64,000 nucleotides of DNA. Origin: Adenanthera pavonina (taxonomy: Eukaryota > Streptophyta > Magnoliopsida > Fabales > Fabaceae). Made by a program: the position numbers and the translations under genes. The DNA lies in contig JAIVEN010000006.1 of the NCBI GenBank assembly GCA_026686845.1, positions 36,440,501 to 36,504,500 of the forward strand, written 5' to 3'. Under the pieces are notes generated by a model. It saw nothing but the letters and a program-made list of their open reading frames with translations, did no database searches and had not been told where the DNA came from. Shown one piece after another: positions 46,024 through 57,128 of the stretch (the stretch's first letter is position 1; each line of letters starts with the position of its first letter).

Positions 46024-46798
46024 CAAAAAAAAAAAAGAGAAATTGGCATTTGTTAGGAAAAATTGACATATAGGAAAAGGAACCAGTAAGAGGATAAGTT
46101 TTGGGAGAGAGAGGAGAAGGATAATAGATGACCATATTGTGGGGTCTACGTCGGAGAGGATAGTTTAGTTGTGTCGTTTTTTTCACACTCGGTCCTTCTT
46201 TAACCAATATATAAAAGATCTTCATAAAGGTTAGATTTTTTATTATTTTGAAAGATTAGGCCGAATTTAAATTTTCGTTAACATAAATGGAAAAAATAAA
46301 TAGAATCATAATATAAAAATTAAAGTATAACCAAAGAATAAAAATAATGTATGAAAAAGTGGAAGAAGAATAAGGTGGTAAGATGAGAGATGAAGTTGTT
46401 ACATCTATATTTGATTACATGAAAAAATAACAGTGTGATGAAGTCTTACCTTCAAAGATGCCTTCAAAATTAAAAATGATTTCATAATAATAATAAAATA
46501 TCACATAATATGAATTTATATAGATCTCACTAAATAATGATTGATATAAAAGTAGATAATCAAATCATGATTTTTTTTATAAATATATATAATTTTTATT
46601 TCAATATTTATTATCATATCAACTTTAAAAAATGAAAAAATATATAAAAAAATAAATAAATATTATTTAGAATATGTTCACTTCCAAAGATGAAGTTGCT
46701 TTCGATATGAATCAGAACAAGATACCTCGATTAAAATTACACAGATATTACTTTAATAACTTCATATCATCTTCTTTAGTATTGCACACTATGTAAAA

Positions 46799-47446
46799 TC
46801 AATATTAAAAATCGGATCAGCCAGTTCGACCGGTTTGACTGGGAACCGACCCCTGGTTCGGTCCGGTCATAGATAAAGACCGAAACTCTTCAGAACCGGT
46901 GCGAACTGGAGTAAAATCAATTAAGAATCGACCAAAAACCGATACAAAACCGGTTTGGCCTCTTTTTTTTTAATTTTTTTAATTTTTTAACTTTCAAAAT
47001 ATAATCAAAATTTTTCCTATAATTAACATGATTAATTATAGTAGTAGAAAATACTAATTTCAATTATTTCTAAATGCTAACAAAACACTTTCTAAATGTT
47101 TACATATTTATCCAACTCATTTTTCATGACAAGAAAAAAATCTAAGATTAAGGTTTTATTTAGAAGTTTTATTTGTAATTGTTTATTTTTAATCTTTTAA
47201 TTTAATTAAAAAATATTTTAAACCTAAGATTAATGAAAAATATTGATGACTTGATAATAAAAATTGACATGTTAATATTGAATAATGTGTTATCAGCATT
47301 TCTGTTAACATAATTAATGATATTAGTAATAGGAAAATATTTGATTATATTTTAAAATTAAAGGATTAAAAAAAAGAAAATAAAGTTAAGGAATTAAAAT
47401 AAAATATAGTGTAAAATTTTGAGACCAAAAATGTACTTTTACCATA
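46799..47446. mobile_element. CCGGTT-family sequence present only in unit A
   Basis: 46810-46960 has AAATCGGATCAGCCAGTTCG, ACCGGTTTGACTGGGAACCG and AAAACCGGTTTGG words as in 12413-13332; the remaining bases are AT-rich. Unit B lacks it between the same flanks. Only one end of the element is clear. Confidence 0.55.
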
Positions 47447-48202
47447 AATTAAAAAAAATTATCAATATTTTTAATTTTACTTAAAAAGAAATTATATTTT
47501 AATATAAAAATATATTCTAAAAGAATACTTATATGTTGCATCGTAGATTATATTACTCAAAGATCCACTGTAAATTGACACAAGGGAGCCTTCATGATGG
47601 GAATTTTAACATCAGGACTAATCATTCCCATAATTTTGTTTTTCCTTCAACAGTTTCCATCTTATCAATTTTTTTTATGGGAATTGAAGTCAGTTTTTGC
47701 ATATGTGCCATGAGAGAAATCCAAAGCTAGATGATGAAGCTTTACTGTGAATGCCGATCCATGATTCACAAGATAACATGCACCCACTTGAAGGACGCCT
47801 TTATTAGTTTGCAGACACCTTTTTTTTCGTTTTTTAATTGTTCTATGAGAGGGAGTGTATTGAAGAATGGAGAGCAGACTGATAAATGGTTTTGATGTGA
47901 AGAATTGGAGAGAGAAGGAATTAATCAGAAAGAAAGTTTGAGAATGAGAAAATTAAGAAGAGAAAGAGAGTAACTCAGAAAGAGAGAGCTTGAAATAAAT
48001 TAGAGAATTGTAGGACCCATGAAACGCGATGTGCTCCTTTTACGTACATGGCCAGATCGTCACAAATAACGTGGAACTGAGTGAAAATAACTTCGAACTC
48101 ACATATTCAGACTCCATTTCAAACACTTTCTCCAAAGTTTAAAGACGAAATCAACGAAGAAACAGTAAAACACAGTATTCGTTTTTTTTTTTCTTTTTCG
48201 AA

Positions 48203-48898
48203 CTAGTCAGCAGTTCCGTAAGCTTGGAGAGCCTCACCAGTTAACCTGCAAAACATGAATTCCTGCACGATCTTGGCACCCATCTCCTCATAAAACTTGA
48301 TGGCATTGACGTTCCAATCAAGCACGACCCAATCTACTTTCCCATACCCCATCTCCACCCCGTTCTTCGCCACCGCCGAAAGCAGCATTTTCCCGAATCC
48401 TTTCCTTCTGTAACACTCTCTCACAGACAAATTCTCCACATAGAACCCAGGCTTAGCGAGAAACGAAGAGTAATTGGGAAAGAAGAGCACAAACCCAGCA
48501 ACCACAACGTCATCGCCCTCCGATTTGAACCTCTCCCTATCCGGATCCTCAATCGGAAGGTCCAGATTCGAAACCCGAACCGTGGGTTTGTAGAAGGGAT
48601 TGAAGGTCGATTCCGGGAAGGGGTTGGGGGAAACTTCGAGGATGAAGACGGTGAAGGAGTGGAAGGGCTGGGAATTGAAGAGAGTTGAGGAGAGAGAAGA
48701 CTCGGTGGCGGAGCAGAAATGGGCGAGGCTCTCGAACACGGCCATCTGGTGGATGAGCTTGTGTATGTGAGGGACGTCTAAAGGGGTGGCCAGACGTACG
48801 CGGGAGAACAGAGGATAGCCCACCGGCGTCGATTCTGGCAATGCCGTCGCCGGAATCGGCGCTGGATTCGGTGGCGGTGGCGGTGGCGCGGCGGCCAT
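48203..48898 (-). CDS. NATA1-like: GNAT N-acetyltransferase, NATA1/NATA2-like, copy 2
   Basis: 231 residues, single exon, same fold and acetyl-CoA signature RRKGFG as copy 1, with Tyr203 kept. Start chosen as MAAAPPPPPP by comparison with copy 3. Relative to copy 1 and shared with copy 3 it has D156N, F158S, V183M, R187K, E189D, E201K, L211V, W214F, R215M and I216F. Private changes (seen in neither other copy) include T15I, V17A, R57S, T59A, L61F, T145S, K179N and A180G. The frame is open, so it may be made, but its TATA box is altered and its private changes are far more numerous than those of copy 3. Function as an acetyltransferase is inferred from family; altered substrate use or decay is possible. 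Confidence 0.8.
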   Translation of the reverse strand: MAAAPPPPPPNPAPIPATALPESTPVGYPLFSRVRLATPLDVPHIHKLIHQMAVFESLAHFCSATESSLSSTLFNSQPFHSFTVFILEVSPNPFPESTFNPFYKPTVRVSNLDLPIEDPDRERFKSEGDDVVVAGFVLFFPNYSSFLAKPGFYVENLSVRECYRRKGFGKMLLSAVAKNGVEMGYGKVDWVVLDWNVNAIKFYEEMGAKIVQEFMFCRLTGEALQAYGTAD

Positions 48899-49022
48899 GG
48901 ATGAAAAGATGAGTTGATGAAGTTTTTGCTTGTAGGCAAGAGAACAGATATACAAGTGCTCTTACCAGAAGATAGTTGTAATAGGTTAGTTACTTGGGTT
49001 AGGGCAGGGGAAACTGGCACTG

Positions 49023-49030
49023 TATTTATG
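49023..49030 (-). promoter_or_regulatory. Altered TATA box of GNAT copy 2
   Basis: Reads CATAAATA on the minus strand where copies 1 and 3 have TATAAATA. Position relative to the start codon (125 bp) matches copy 3. Confidence 0.55.
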
Positions 49031-49050
49031 GGGGATATGCATACATATAT

Positions 49051-49098
49051 ACACACACAACTTTTTTTTTTTTTGATAAAATACACCCACACAACTTT
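49051..49098 (-). mobile_element. Micro-insertion in GNAT copy 2 upstream region
   Basis: Same event as 54431-54484 in unit B: ACACACAACT-type repeats flank a T tract followed by GATAAAATA. Copy 1 has the uninterrupted site at 34381-34394. Confidence 0.65.
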
Positions 49099-49719
49099 AT
49101 TAACAAACTAAAGATGGTTAAGGTAAATTCTGCATAAATAATTCAAATCTGATATGAAAAAAGCATTTATTATAAAAAAAATTGCATACAGAAAAGGTAT
49201 TTATATAAATAAATAATAAATAATTTTATTTTTTTATATATTATGTTTTTTTATGAGAATTTTTTTGTAGTACTTTTTCATTTGTACGACATATATAAGT
49301 TTCTTTTTTATTCAAAACGTATAGGATAAGTATGATTTATTTTTTATATTTATTTATTTTTTTCCTTTATACCTCTCAAATGTAAGGAAAAAAAACCATC
49401 AACTAATCTCTCATAACAAAAAAATTCAATAGAGGCCAATTAATGCAACCACAAAGTAAGCGTAATAAGACTCTGAACTTCCAAAACTGTACACAGATTT
49501 CAATAGTTCCACATTAAAGGTTACATGGCTCTTGAGGAAACTTTCTTGGACAAGTTTCCCACCTTACAGCACTTTTAATTGGAAATCAAAGATATCCACA
49601 CAGACGAATTCGTTTAAAACTTTTTCCAACTTGATATCTCTTACGGTTAGTGGATGAGGCAAAATGTTAAATCATTTTGCCTAAACTTTGAAACTCTTTT
49701 TTTGACCTTTTGTTGGTTC

Positions 49720-49805
49720 ATTGAACTTGTGGCTAACTGGTGAGAGCATCGTGCTTTCTCTTGTTAGGTCAATGAGTTCGAATGTGTAGCAGGACAAGAA
49801 GCAAT
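49720..49805 (+). repeat. tRNA-like segment (old SINE) in the GNAT unit
   Basis: TGGCTAACTGGTGAGAGC resembles an A box and GAGTTCGAATG (49774-49784) a B box, about 40 bp apart, as in a tRNA-derived SINE head. The same segment is at 35189-35250 and 55390-55475, so it was part of the ancestral unit. Confidence 0.45.
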
Positions 49806-51044
49806 TAAGCTCTCTTTTTTTTCTTCATTTATTTTTTGTCAGGAAATCACAATAACATCCAATAAGCTGCAAAACAAAACGGTATCGTTTAGTTTCCGCT
49901 GAACACAAAATCTGCACGCTCCGCAGCCATCGGCCTACCACTTGACATAACGTGTTCCTAGATTAATTTATTCCAGAGTCCTATCACTATCATTTTTTTA
50001 TGTGTAAGCACCGATATCTTGGGTTTGCTTCACTTGAATTGTGAGAATTTTAATGAATTTTAGACTAATTTGAATCAAGGCATGACATGCACCACAAAGG
50101 TGAGGCCCCTGGTCACTTACGTTGCAGTGAATTCGAGATCTATGATTAAATTGAAACAACTCCTGACAATTGATTCAAGCGTTCAAGGTTATTACTACCA
50201 TTTTTTTTCTTTCTACTTGACGAAGCTTAAATATTCAATAATGAAATATATTTCGGTCAATCCTTATTATAGATACATTATAGAAAATTTTTATGATCTT
50301 AAATATAAATTATATTAAAAAATGTTTTGGAGTATTAAATTTTTTCACCAATGCCCTTGTATTAAAGTTATTTTTTAACTTTATTTTCAGAATTTAAAAT
50401 TTGATAATTGAATTCATCAAAAGACATAAACAATTTTTTAATGAATTTAATTAACGGCAGTATTAGAAAGTAAATGTATAATTTTAAAATAAAAATTTAA
50501 AAACTAAAACTACTTTTAGTAATTAGTTTTTTAACTTATATGAAAGTAGTTAAATGTGACTTTTCTTAACATAAGGATTGGACATGGTAATAAGAAACTA
50601 GATTATTGACCCTATGCATTGCAATAATTTAGCTAAATATTATACAATATTTCGTATACATTAAAATTTGAATAAAACATGTAAGCCCCCAATAAAAAAT
50701 TCAAAAGTTGAATTCAACATGATCACAATCCGATGAACTATTGAAACAAAGTAGCTGAACCATAAATAAAATAAGCTTTATTCAGAAAAAATAAGCTTAA
50801 TAAATTTTATGATAAATTAGAATTCGAAACATGTGCAAGTATATTTAATCATATTATATAAATGAATATAATAGAATATGTTTTTGAAATTTAAAAAAAA
50901 AATGAGAGGTTCAAAAAGAAATTAGATATCAATAGCAAGGGAAAATAAAATGCTTTATTTTAAACAAACAAATTACTTAAAAGCCAAGAATAAGTTATAG
51001 TAAGAATAAATCACTTTTACAAATCTTCAAAATCTAAAAAAAAG

Positions 51045-51086
51045 GAGAATGATCTTTTTTTTTTATACAAAGGAGAGAATGATCTT
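51045..51086 (-). mobile_element. Micro-insertion absent from unit A, 12-bp duplication
   Basis: GAGAATGATCTT at 51045-51056 and 51075-51086 is identical. Between are 18 bases with a T tract and ATACAAAGGA. Unit A has a single ATAATGATCTTAATAC at about 45444-45460, so the insertion postdates the duplication. The junction reads TT|AA on the element strand. Confidence 0.75.
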
Positions 51087-53579
51087 AATACTAAAAAAAA
51101 AAGAAGGATTAAATACATGTGTATTCTTAAAAATATAAAAGAAGACAAACTGCAATTGAAATAATAATATATAAATACTTTACATCATGACCATACATTT
51201 AAAATATCATAAATTTCAAGCATAAAATATATATAAACTTATAAATAATCATGGATTTTTTTTAATTTTTTAAATATTTTTAAAATGTTATGTCTATATA
51301 TATAAAATAAGTGACAAAAAGATATAGATAATATCATAATTTTGTAGCATAAAATATCCACACACATATATATATTCAATCATATAATTATGCTTGTAAA
51401 AATGTTGCATGTAAAGAATTATAAATGTTTTTTCCTAAAAAATATATATAATTTTTTTAGAATTATAAATGTTTTTCCCAAAACAAAAAGGAAATTGGTA
51501 TTTGTTAGGAAAAATTGACATGTAGGAAAAGGAACCGATAAGAGGATAAGTTTTGGGAGAGAGAGGAGGAGGATAATAGATGACCATATTGTGGGGTCTA
51601 CGTCGAGGATAGTTTAGTTGTGTCGTTTTTTTCACACTTGGTCCTTCTTTGACCAAGATATAAAAGATCTTCATAAAGGTCAGATTTTTTATTATTTTGA
51701 AAGATTAGGACAAATTTATATTTTTGTTACATAAATCAAAAAAATAAATAGAATTATAATATAAAAATTAAAGTATAATCAAAGAATAAAAATAATGTAT
51801 GAAAAAGTGGAAGAAAAAGAAAATGTTAAGATGAGAGAGGAAGTTGTTACATCTATATTTGCTTATATGAAAAAATAACAATGTGATAAAGTCTTACCTT
51901 TAAAAATGTCTCTAGAATTAAAAATGATCTCATAATAATAAAAAAATTCACATAATATGAATTTATATAGATCTCACCAAATAATGATTAATATAGAAGT
52001 AGATAATCCAATCATGATTTGTTTTTACAAATATATATACTTTTATTTCAATATTTATTATTATATCAACTTTAAAAATATATAAAAAAATAAATAAATA
52101 TTATTTAAAATATATTCACTTCCAAAAATGAAGTTGCTTTCGATATGAATCTGAATAACATACCTCGACTAAAATTACACAGATATTACTTTAATGACTT
52201 CATATAGCCTTCTTTAGTATGGCACACTATGGAAAACTTTATGTACACTTAATTAAGTATACATGATATGCTAATGATTTTATATTACTGATAAATGTTA
52301 TAATATGTCAAAAGATAAATGTCATGAAATATTAATTTTAAAATTTAATTTTAGAATCTTATAAAACATTAATTTGTTGAAAATTAATAGAGAAAATATA
52401 ATAGTAACTAAAGAATTAGAAATGTAAAAAATATTTACTCATTTAAATAAAAAACATGTCAAACATGTCACAGTTAAACGACAAGGATGCCAACAAATGC
52501 GCGGGCATATCTCTACTACTTCTTATGTACACCACGGGATCTACGTCATCTAACCAATATAAAAATATCACATCATATCCAATGGGCCCTACAGATTCAC
52601 TGTTTTTACAACCCTTCTCTCTCCACTAATTATTGCTCATTCTCTCTCTCTCCCCGACCTTTCTGCCTTCTGACTTATCTTAAACGTGGCCATGTGTTCC
52701 ATAAAATATTGGAGGTTCAAAAAAGTACATACAAATTAAGAAAAAAAAAACTTAAATTTGTAAAAAATTATATTATTTTTTAATATTATTTTTAATAAAT
52801 ATAATTTTTAAAATAATTTTTTATGAACTAATTAATAATATAAATAAATTAAAAAAATTATCAATATTTTTAATTTTACTTAAAGAACTTGTATCTTAAT
52901 CTAAAAATATATTCTAAAAGAATATTTATATTTTGCATGGTAGATTATATTACTAAAAGATCCACCGTAAATTGACATAAGGGAGCCTTCATGGTGGGAA
53001 TTTTAACATCAGGACTAATCATTCCCATAATTTTGTTTTTGCTTCAACAGTTTCCATCTTATCAAATTTTTTTTATGGGAATTGAAGTCAGTTTTTGCAT
53101 ATGTGCCATGAGAGAAATCCAAAACTAGCTGTGAATGCCGATCCATGATTCACAAGATAACACCCACTTGAAGGACGCCTTTATTAGTTTGCAGACACCT
53201 TTTTTTTCGTTTTTTAATTGTTCTATGAGAGGGAGTGTTTTGAAGAATGGAGAGCAGACTGATAAATGGTTTTGATGTGAAGAATTGGAGAGAGAAGGAA
53301 TTAATCAGAAAGAAAGTTCGAGAATGAGAAAATTGGGAAGAGAAAGAAAGTAACTCAGAAAGAGAGAGCTTGAAATAAATTAGAGAATTGTAGGACCCAT
53401 GAAACGCGATGTGCTCCTTTTACATACTTGGCCAGATCACAAATAACGTGGAACTGAGTGAAAATAACTTCAAACTCACATATTCAGACTCCATTTCAAA
53501 CACTTTCTCCAAAGTTTAAAGACGAAATCAACGAGAAACAGTAAAACACAGTATTCTTTTTTTTTTTTTCTTTATCGAG

Positions 53580-54281
53580 CTAGTCAGCAGTTCCGTAAGC
53601 TTGGAGAGCCTCACCAGTTAACCTGCAAAACATGAATTCCTGCACGATCTTGGCACCCATCTCCTCATAAAACTTGATGGCATTGACGTTCCAATCAAGC
53701 ACGACCCAATCTACTTTCCCATACCCCATCTCCACAGCCTTCTTCGCCACCGTCGAAAGCAGCATTTTCCCGAATCCTTTCCTTCTGTAACACTCTCTCA
53801 CAGACAAATTCTCCACATAGAACCCAGGCTTAGCGAGAAACGTAGAGTAATTGGGAAAGAAGAGCACAAACCCAGCAACCACAACGTCATCGCCCTCCGA
53901 TTTGAACCTCTCCCTATCCGGATCCTCAATCGGAAGGTCCAGATTCGAAACCCGAACCGTGGGTTTGTAGAAGGGATTGAAGGTCGATTCCGGGAAGGGG
54001 TTGGGGGAAACTTCGAGGATGAAGACGGTGAAGGAGTGGAAGGGCTGGGAATTGAAGAGAGTTGAGGAGAGAGAAGACTCGGTGGCGGAGCAGAGATGGG
54101 TGAGGCGCTCGAACACGGCCATCTGGTGGATGAGCTTGTGTATGTGAGGGACGTCTAAAGGGGTGGCCAGACGTACGCGGGAGAACAGAGGATAGCCCAC
54201 CGGCCTCGATTCTGGCAATGCCGTCACCGGAGTCGGCGCTGGATTCGGTGGCGGCGGCGGTGGCTGCGGCGCGGCGGCCAT
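53580..54281 (-). CDS. NATA1-like: GNAT N-acetyltransferase, NATA1/NATA2-like, copy 3
   Basis: 233 residues, single exon; two extra residues in the Pro-rich N-terminus. The start codon is fixed by an in-frame TAA two codons upstream. Acetyl-CoA signature RRKGFG and the catalytic Tyr are kept. It shares the derived ENLSV and QEFMFCRLTG with copy 2 but keeps copy 1-like FERLTHL, YSTF and AKKAVE. Private changes are few (ESRP for ESTP, LLSTVA for LLSAVA). The promoter has an intact TATAAATA. Likely an active enzyme; whether its substrate differs from copy 1 is open. Confidence 0.87.
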   Translation of the reverse strand: MAAAPQPPPPPPNPAPTPVTALPESRPVGYPLFSRVRLATPLDVPHIHKLIHQMAVFERLTHLCSATESSLSSTLFNSQPFHSFTVFILEVSPNPFPESTFNPFYKPTVRVSNLDLPIEDPDRERFKSEGDDVVVAGFVLFFPNYSTFLAKPGFYVENLSVRECYRRKGFGKMLLSTVAKKAVEMGYGKVDWVVLDWNVNAIKFYEEMGAKIVQEFMFCRLTGEALQAYGTAD

Positions 54282-54405
54282 GGATTAAAAGATGAGTTGA
54301 TGAGGTTTTTGCTTGTAGGCAAGAGAAAAGACATACAAGCGCTCTTATCAGAAGATAGTAGTCATAGGTTGGTTACCTGGGTTAGGGCAGGGGACACTGG
54401 CACTG

Positions 54406-54413
54406 TATTTATA
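54406..54413 (-). promoter_or_regulatory. TATA box of GNAT copy 3
   Basis: TATAAATA on the minus strand, 125 bp upstream of the start codon, in the same GTGCC context as copy 1. Confidence 0.65.
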
Positions 54414-54430
54414 GGAGGAAATGCATACAT

Positions 54431-54484
54431 ATATACACACACAACTGTTTTTTTTTTTTTGGGATAAAATATGCACACACAACT
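54431..54484 (-). mobile_element. Micro-insertion with empty paralogous site, 16-bp duplication
   Basis: ATATACACACACAACT (54431-54446) and ATATGCACACACAACT (54469-54484) match at 15 of 16. The 22 bases between read, on the minus strand, TTTTATCCC followed by A tract and C. Copy 1 lacks it at 34381-34394. Confidence 0.75.
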
Positions 54485-55088
54485 TTATTGACAAACTAAA
54501 GATGGTTAAGCTAAATTCTGCATAAATAATTCATATCTGATATGAAAAAACCATTTATTCTAAAAAAAAATTGCAGACAGAAAAGGTATTTATATAAATA
54601 AATAATAAATAATTTTATTTTTTATATATTATGTTTTTTTATGAGAATTTTTTTGTAGTACTTTTTCATTTCAAATGTACGACAAATATAAGTTTCTTTT
54701 TTATTCAAAACGTATAGGATAAGTATGCTTTATTTTTTATATTTATTTATTTATTTTCCTTCATACCTCTCAAATGTAAGGAAAAAAAACCATCAACTAA
54801 TCTCTCATAACCAAAAATTTCAATATAGGCCAATTAATACAACCACAAAGTAAGCGTAATAGGACTCTGAACTTCCAAAACTGTACACCGATTTCAATAG
54901 TTCCACATTAAAAGTTACATGTCTCTTGACGAAACTTTTTTGGACAAGTTTCCCACCTTACAGCACTTTTAATTGGAAATCAAAGATATCCACACAGCGA
55001 ATTCGTTTAAAACTTTTTCCAACTTCATATCTCTTACGGTTAGTGGATGAGGCAAAATGTTAATAGTCTGTTTGGATTGTCAAAAATA

Positions 55089-55304
55089 AATACTTATGGG
55101 TTTAACCACGAGGGTGTGACGTGGTGGTTACCTTACTTCGTCTCTTAACCATGTGGTCGGGGGTTCGATTCTTGACTCATAGGAATGGAGTGCATCCCGT
55201 GGCCAGCCATATAACCCCTTCATGGGAGGTCAAATTGGTGAAGGGATTAGTCACTGCTTGCGGCGGTGGATACCCTGATTTCGACAAAAAAAAAATACTT
55301 ATGG
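55089..55304 (+). mobile_element. tRNA-derived SINE with 11-bp target duplication, unit B only
   Basis: AATACTTATGG at 55089-55099 and 55294-55304 flanks about 194 bp. The body starts GTTTAACCACGAGGGTGTGA, has a B box GGGGTTCGATTC (55157-55168), CTCTTAACCATGTGG before it, and GGAATGGAGTGCATCCCGTG after it, and ends TTTCGAC plus A tract: a complete Au-like plant SINE. It sits inside a further insertion (about 55064-55340) that unit A lacks at 49661. Confidence 0.8.
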
Positions 55305-56902
55305 ATTCCATAAGTACTTATGTGGTGGAGTTACCAATCATTTTGTCTAAACTTTGAAACGTTTTTTTTGACCTTTTGTTGGTTCATTGAACTTGTGGCT
55401 AACTGGTGAGAGCATCGTGCTTTCTCTTGTTAGGTCAATGAGTTCGAATGTGTAGCAAGACAAGAAGCAATTAAGCTCTCTTTTTTTTCTTCATTTATTT
55501 TTTGTCAGGAAATCACAATAACATCCAATAAGCTGCAAAACAAAACTGTATCGTTTAGTTTCCGCTGAACACAAAATCTACACGCTCACTTGACATTACG
55601 TGTTCTTAGATTAATTTATTCCTTAGTCCTATTACTACCATTTTTTTTTAAGCACCCAATATCTTGGCTTTATCTCACTCAAGCTGTGAAGACTTTAACG
55701 GAGTTCAAACTAATTTGAATCGAGGCATGACAAGCACCTGACCACTTACATTGCCGCGAATTCGAGACCTCTGATTAAGTTGGAACAACTATTGTCAGTT
55801 GATTTAAGCATTTTAGGTTAGTACTACCATTTTTTTTCTTTCAACTTGAGGAAGCTTAAATATTCAATAATAAAATATATTTAGTTCAATCCTTATTATA
55901 GGTACATTCTAGAAAATTTTTATGATTTTAATATAAATTACATTAAAAAATGTTTTGAAGTATTACATTTTTTCACAAATGCCCTTGTATTAAATTTATT
56001 TTTTAACTTTATTTTCAGAATTCAAAATTTGATAATTGAATTCATCAAAAGACATAAACAACTTTTTAATGAATTTAATTAACGGCAATATTAGAAAGTA
56101 AATGTATAATTTTAAAATAAAAATTTAAAAACTCAAACTACTTTTAGTAATTAGTTTTTTTAACTTATATGAAGTAGTTAAATGTGACTTTTCTTAACAT
56201 AAGGATTGGACATAGTAATAAGAAACTAGATTATTGACCCTATGCATTGCAATAATTTAGCTAAATATTATACAATATTTCATATACATTAAAATTTGAA
56301 TAAAACATGTAAGCCCCCAATGAAAAATTCAAAAGTTGAATTCAACATAATCACAATCCGATGAACTATCGAAATGTTATAGCCTCCGACCAATAATAAA
56401 ATCGTAAATATAATTGTCACAAAATTGTATCATCATGCTTGCTGTAGGGCAAAGAATTCAACTGATAGTCTGGTTCAATGAATGAAACATAATTATATGT
56501 CCAGACAATATTGAGACAGATATTCCTAAATATAGTTTCTCTTCACCAAACAATTAACATTAATTAGTATACATATACAGATTCCGAAATACAAAGTATA
56601 CAGGAATAAAAATTCAGTTAACAATGAAAAAAATAACAGATGAAAATTAAAACTAAAACACATAATTTCTATTAAAACTAAAATTAAGATAGATCATCAC
56701 TTGAAGAAGAACTTAATTAGGAGTTTAGAAGACTAAAACAGCTGCAGAAGTAGTTAAACATATAGCCTCAAGTAATTGGAAAAAAAAGATTAAAAAAAAT
56801 AATTGTATTTCTAAATGAAAAAAAGACTTGAAGATTAAACAATACTCCCCTGCAAACAGTGAAAGGAGTTTAGAAGTAATACCCAGACTTAAAAAAGTAA
56901 AC

Positions 56903-56947
56903 AAACCTACCATAATATACTTTTTTAGCCTGAAAACCTACCATAAT
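56903..56947 (-). mobile_element. Micro-insertion with 14-bp target duplication
   Basis: AAACCTACCATAAT at 56903-56916 and 56934-56947 is identical. The 17 bases between read, on the minus strand, TCAGGCT, six A, GTAT. Confidence 0.75.
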
Positions 56948-57128
56948 TAATATACACGAAATAATGACTCATTTTATGTTCATGTATGTTAGTTTATACT
57001 CCTTTCAATACAAAATATAAGTCCTTTTTTTAAAAAAATTTTCTTTCAAAACATTGAGAGAAAAGAGAAGACAAAGCACGCAATTATATATATATATATA
57101 TATATATGTAGAAGTTAAATTGAACATA

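Larger units (their letters stand above)
45139..50740. repeat. Tandem duplication unit A (5.6 kb) with GNAT copy 2
   Basis: Aligns with 50741-56370 along almost its whole length. Matching landmarks: GTAGCTGAACCATAAATAAA (45147, 50750), the block at 45961-46225 against 51415-51674, the gene (48203, 53580) and CACAATCCGATGAACTAT near the end (50724, 56352). Middle segments differ: 46799-47446 here carries a CCGGTT-family sequence, and the other unit has unrelated DNA at 52238-52848. Confidence 0.85.
50741..56370. repeat. Tandem duplication unit B (5.6 kb) with GNAT copy 3
   Basis: Direct repeat of 45139-50740. The joint between the units reads CTATTGAAACAAAGTAGC. The A start reads TTTGAAACAATGTAGC and the B end reads CTATCGAAATG, so TGAAA/GAAA is shared at all breakpoints. 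Unit B alone carries the 22-bp micro-insertion at 51045-51086 and the SINE-containing insertion at about 55064-55340. Confidence 0.85.

Noticed and set aside
53580..54281. Gene conversion making GNAT copy 3 a mosaic of copies 1 and 2
   Set aside because: The copy 1-like residues are most simply the ancestral state, changed only in copy 2; no run of copy 1-specific derived sites was seen.
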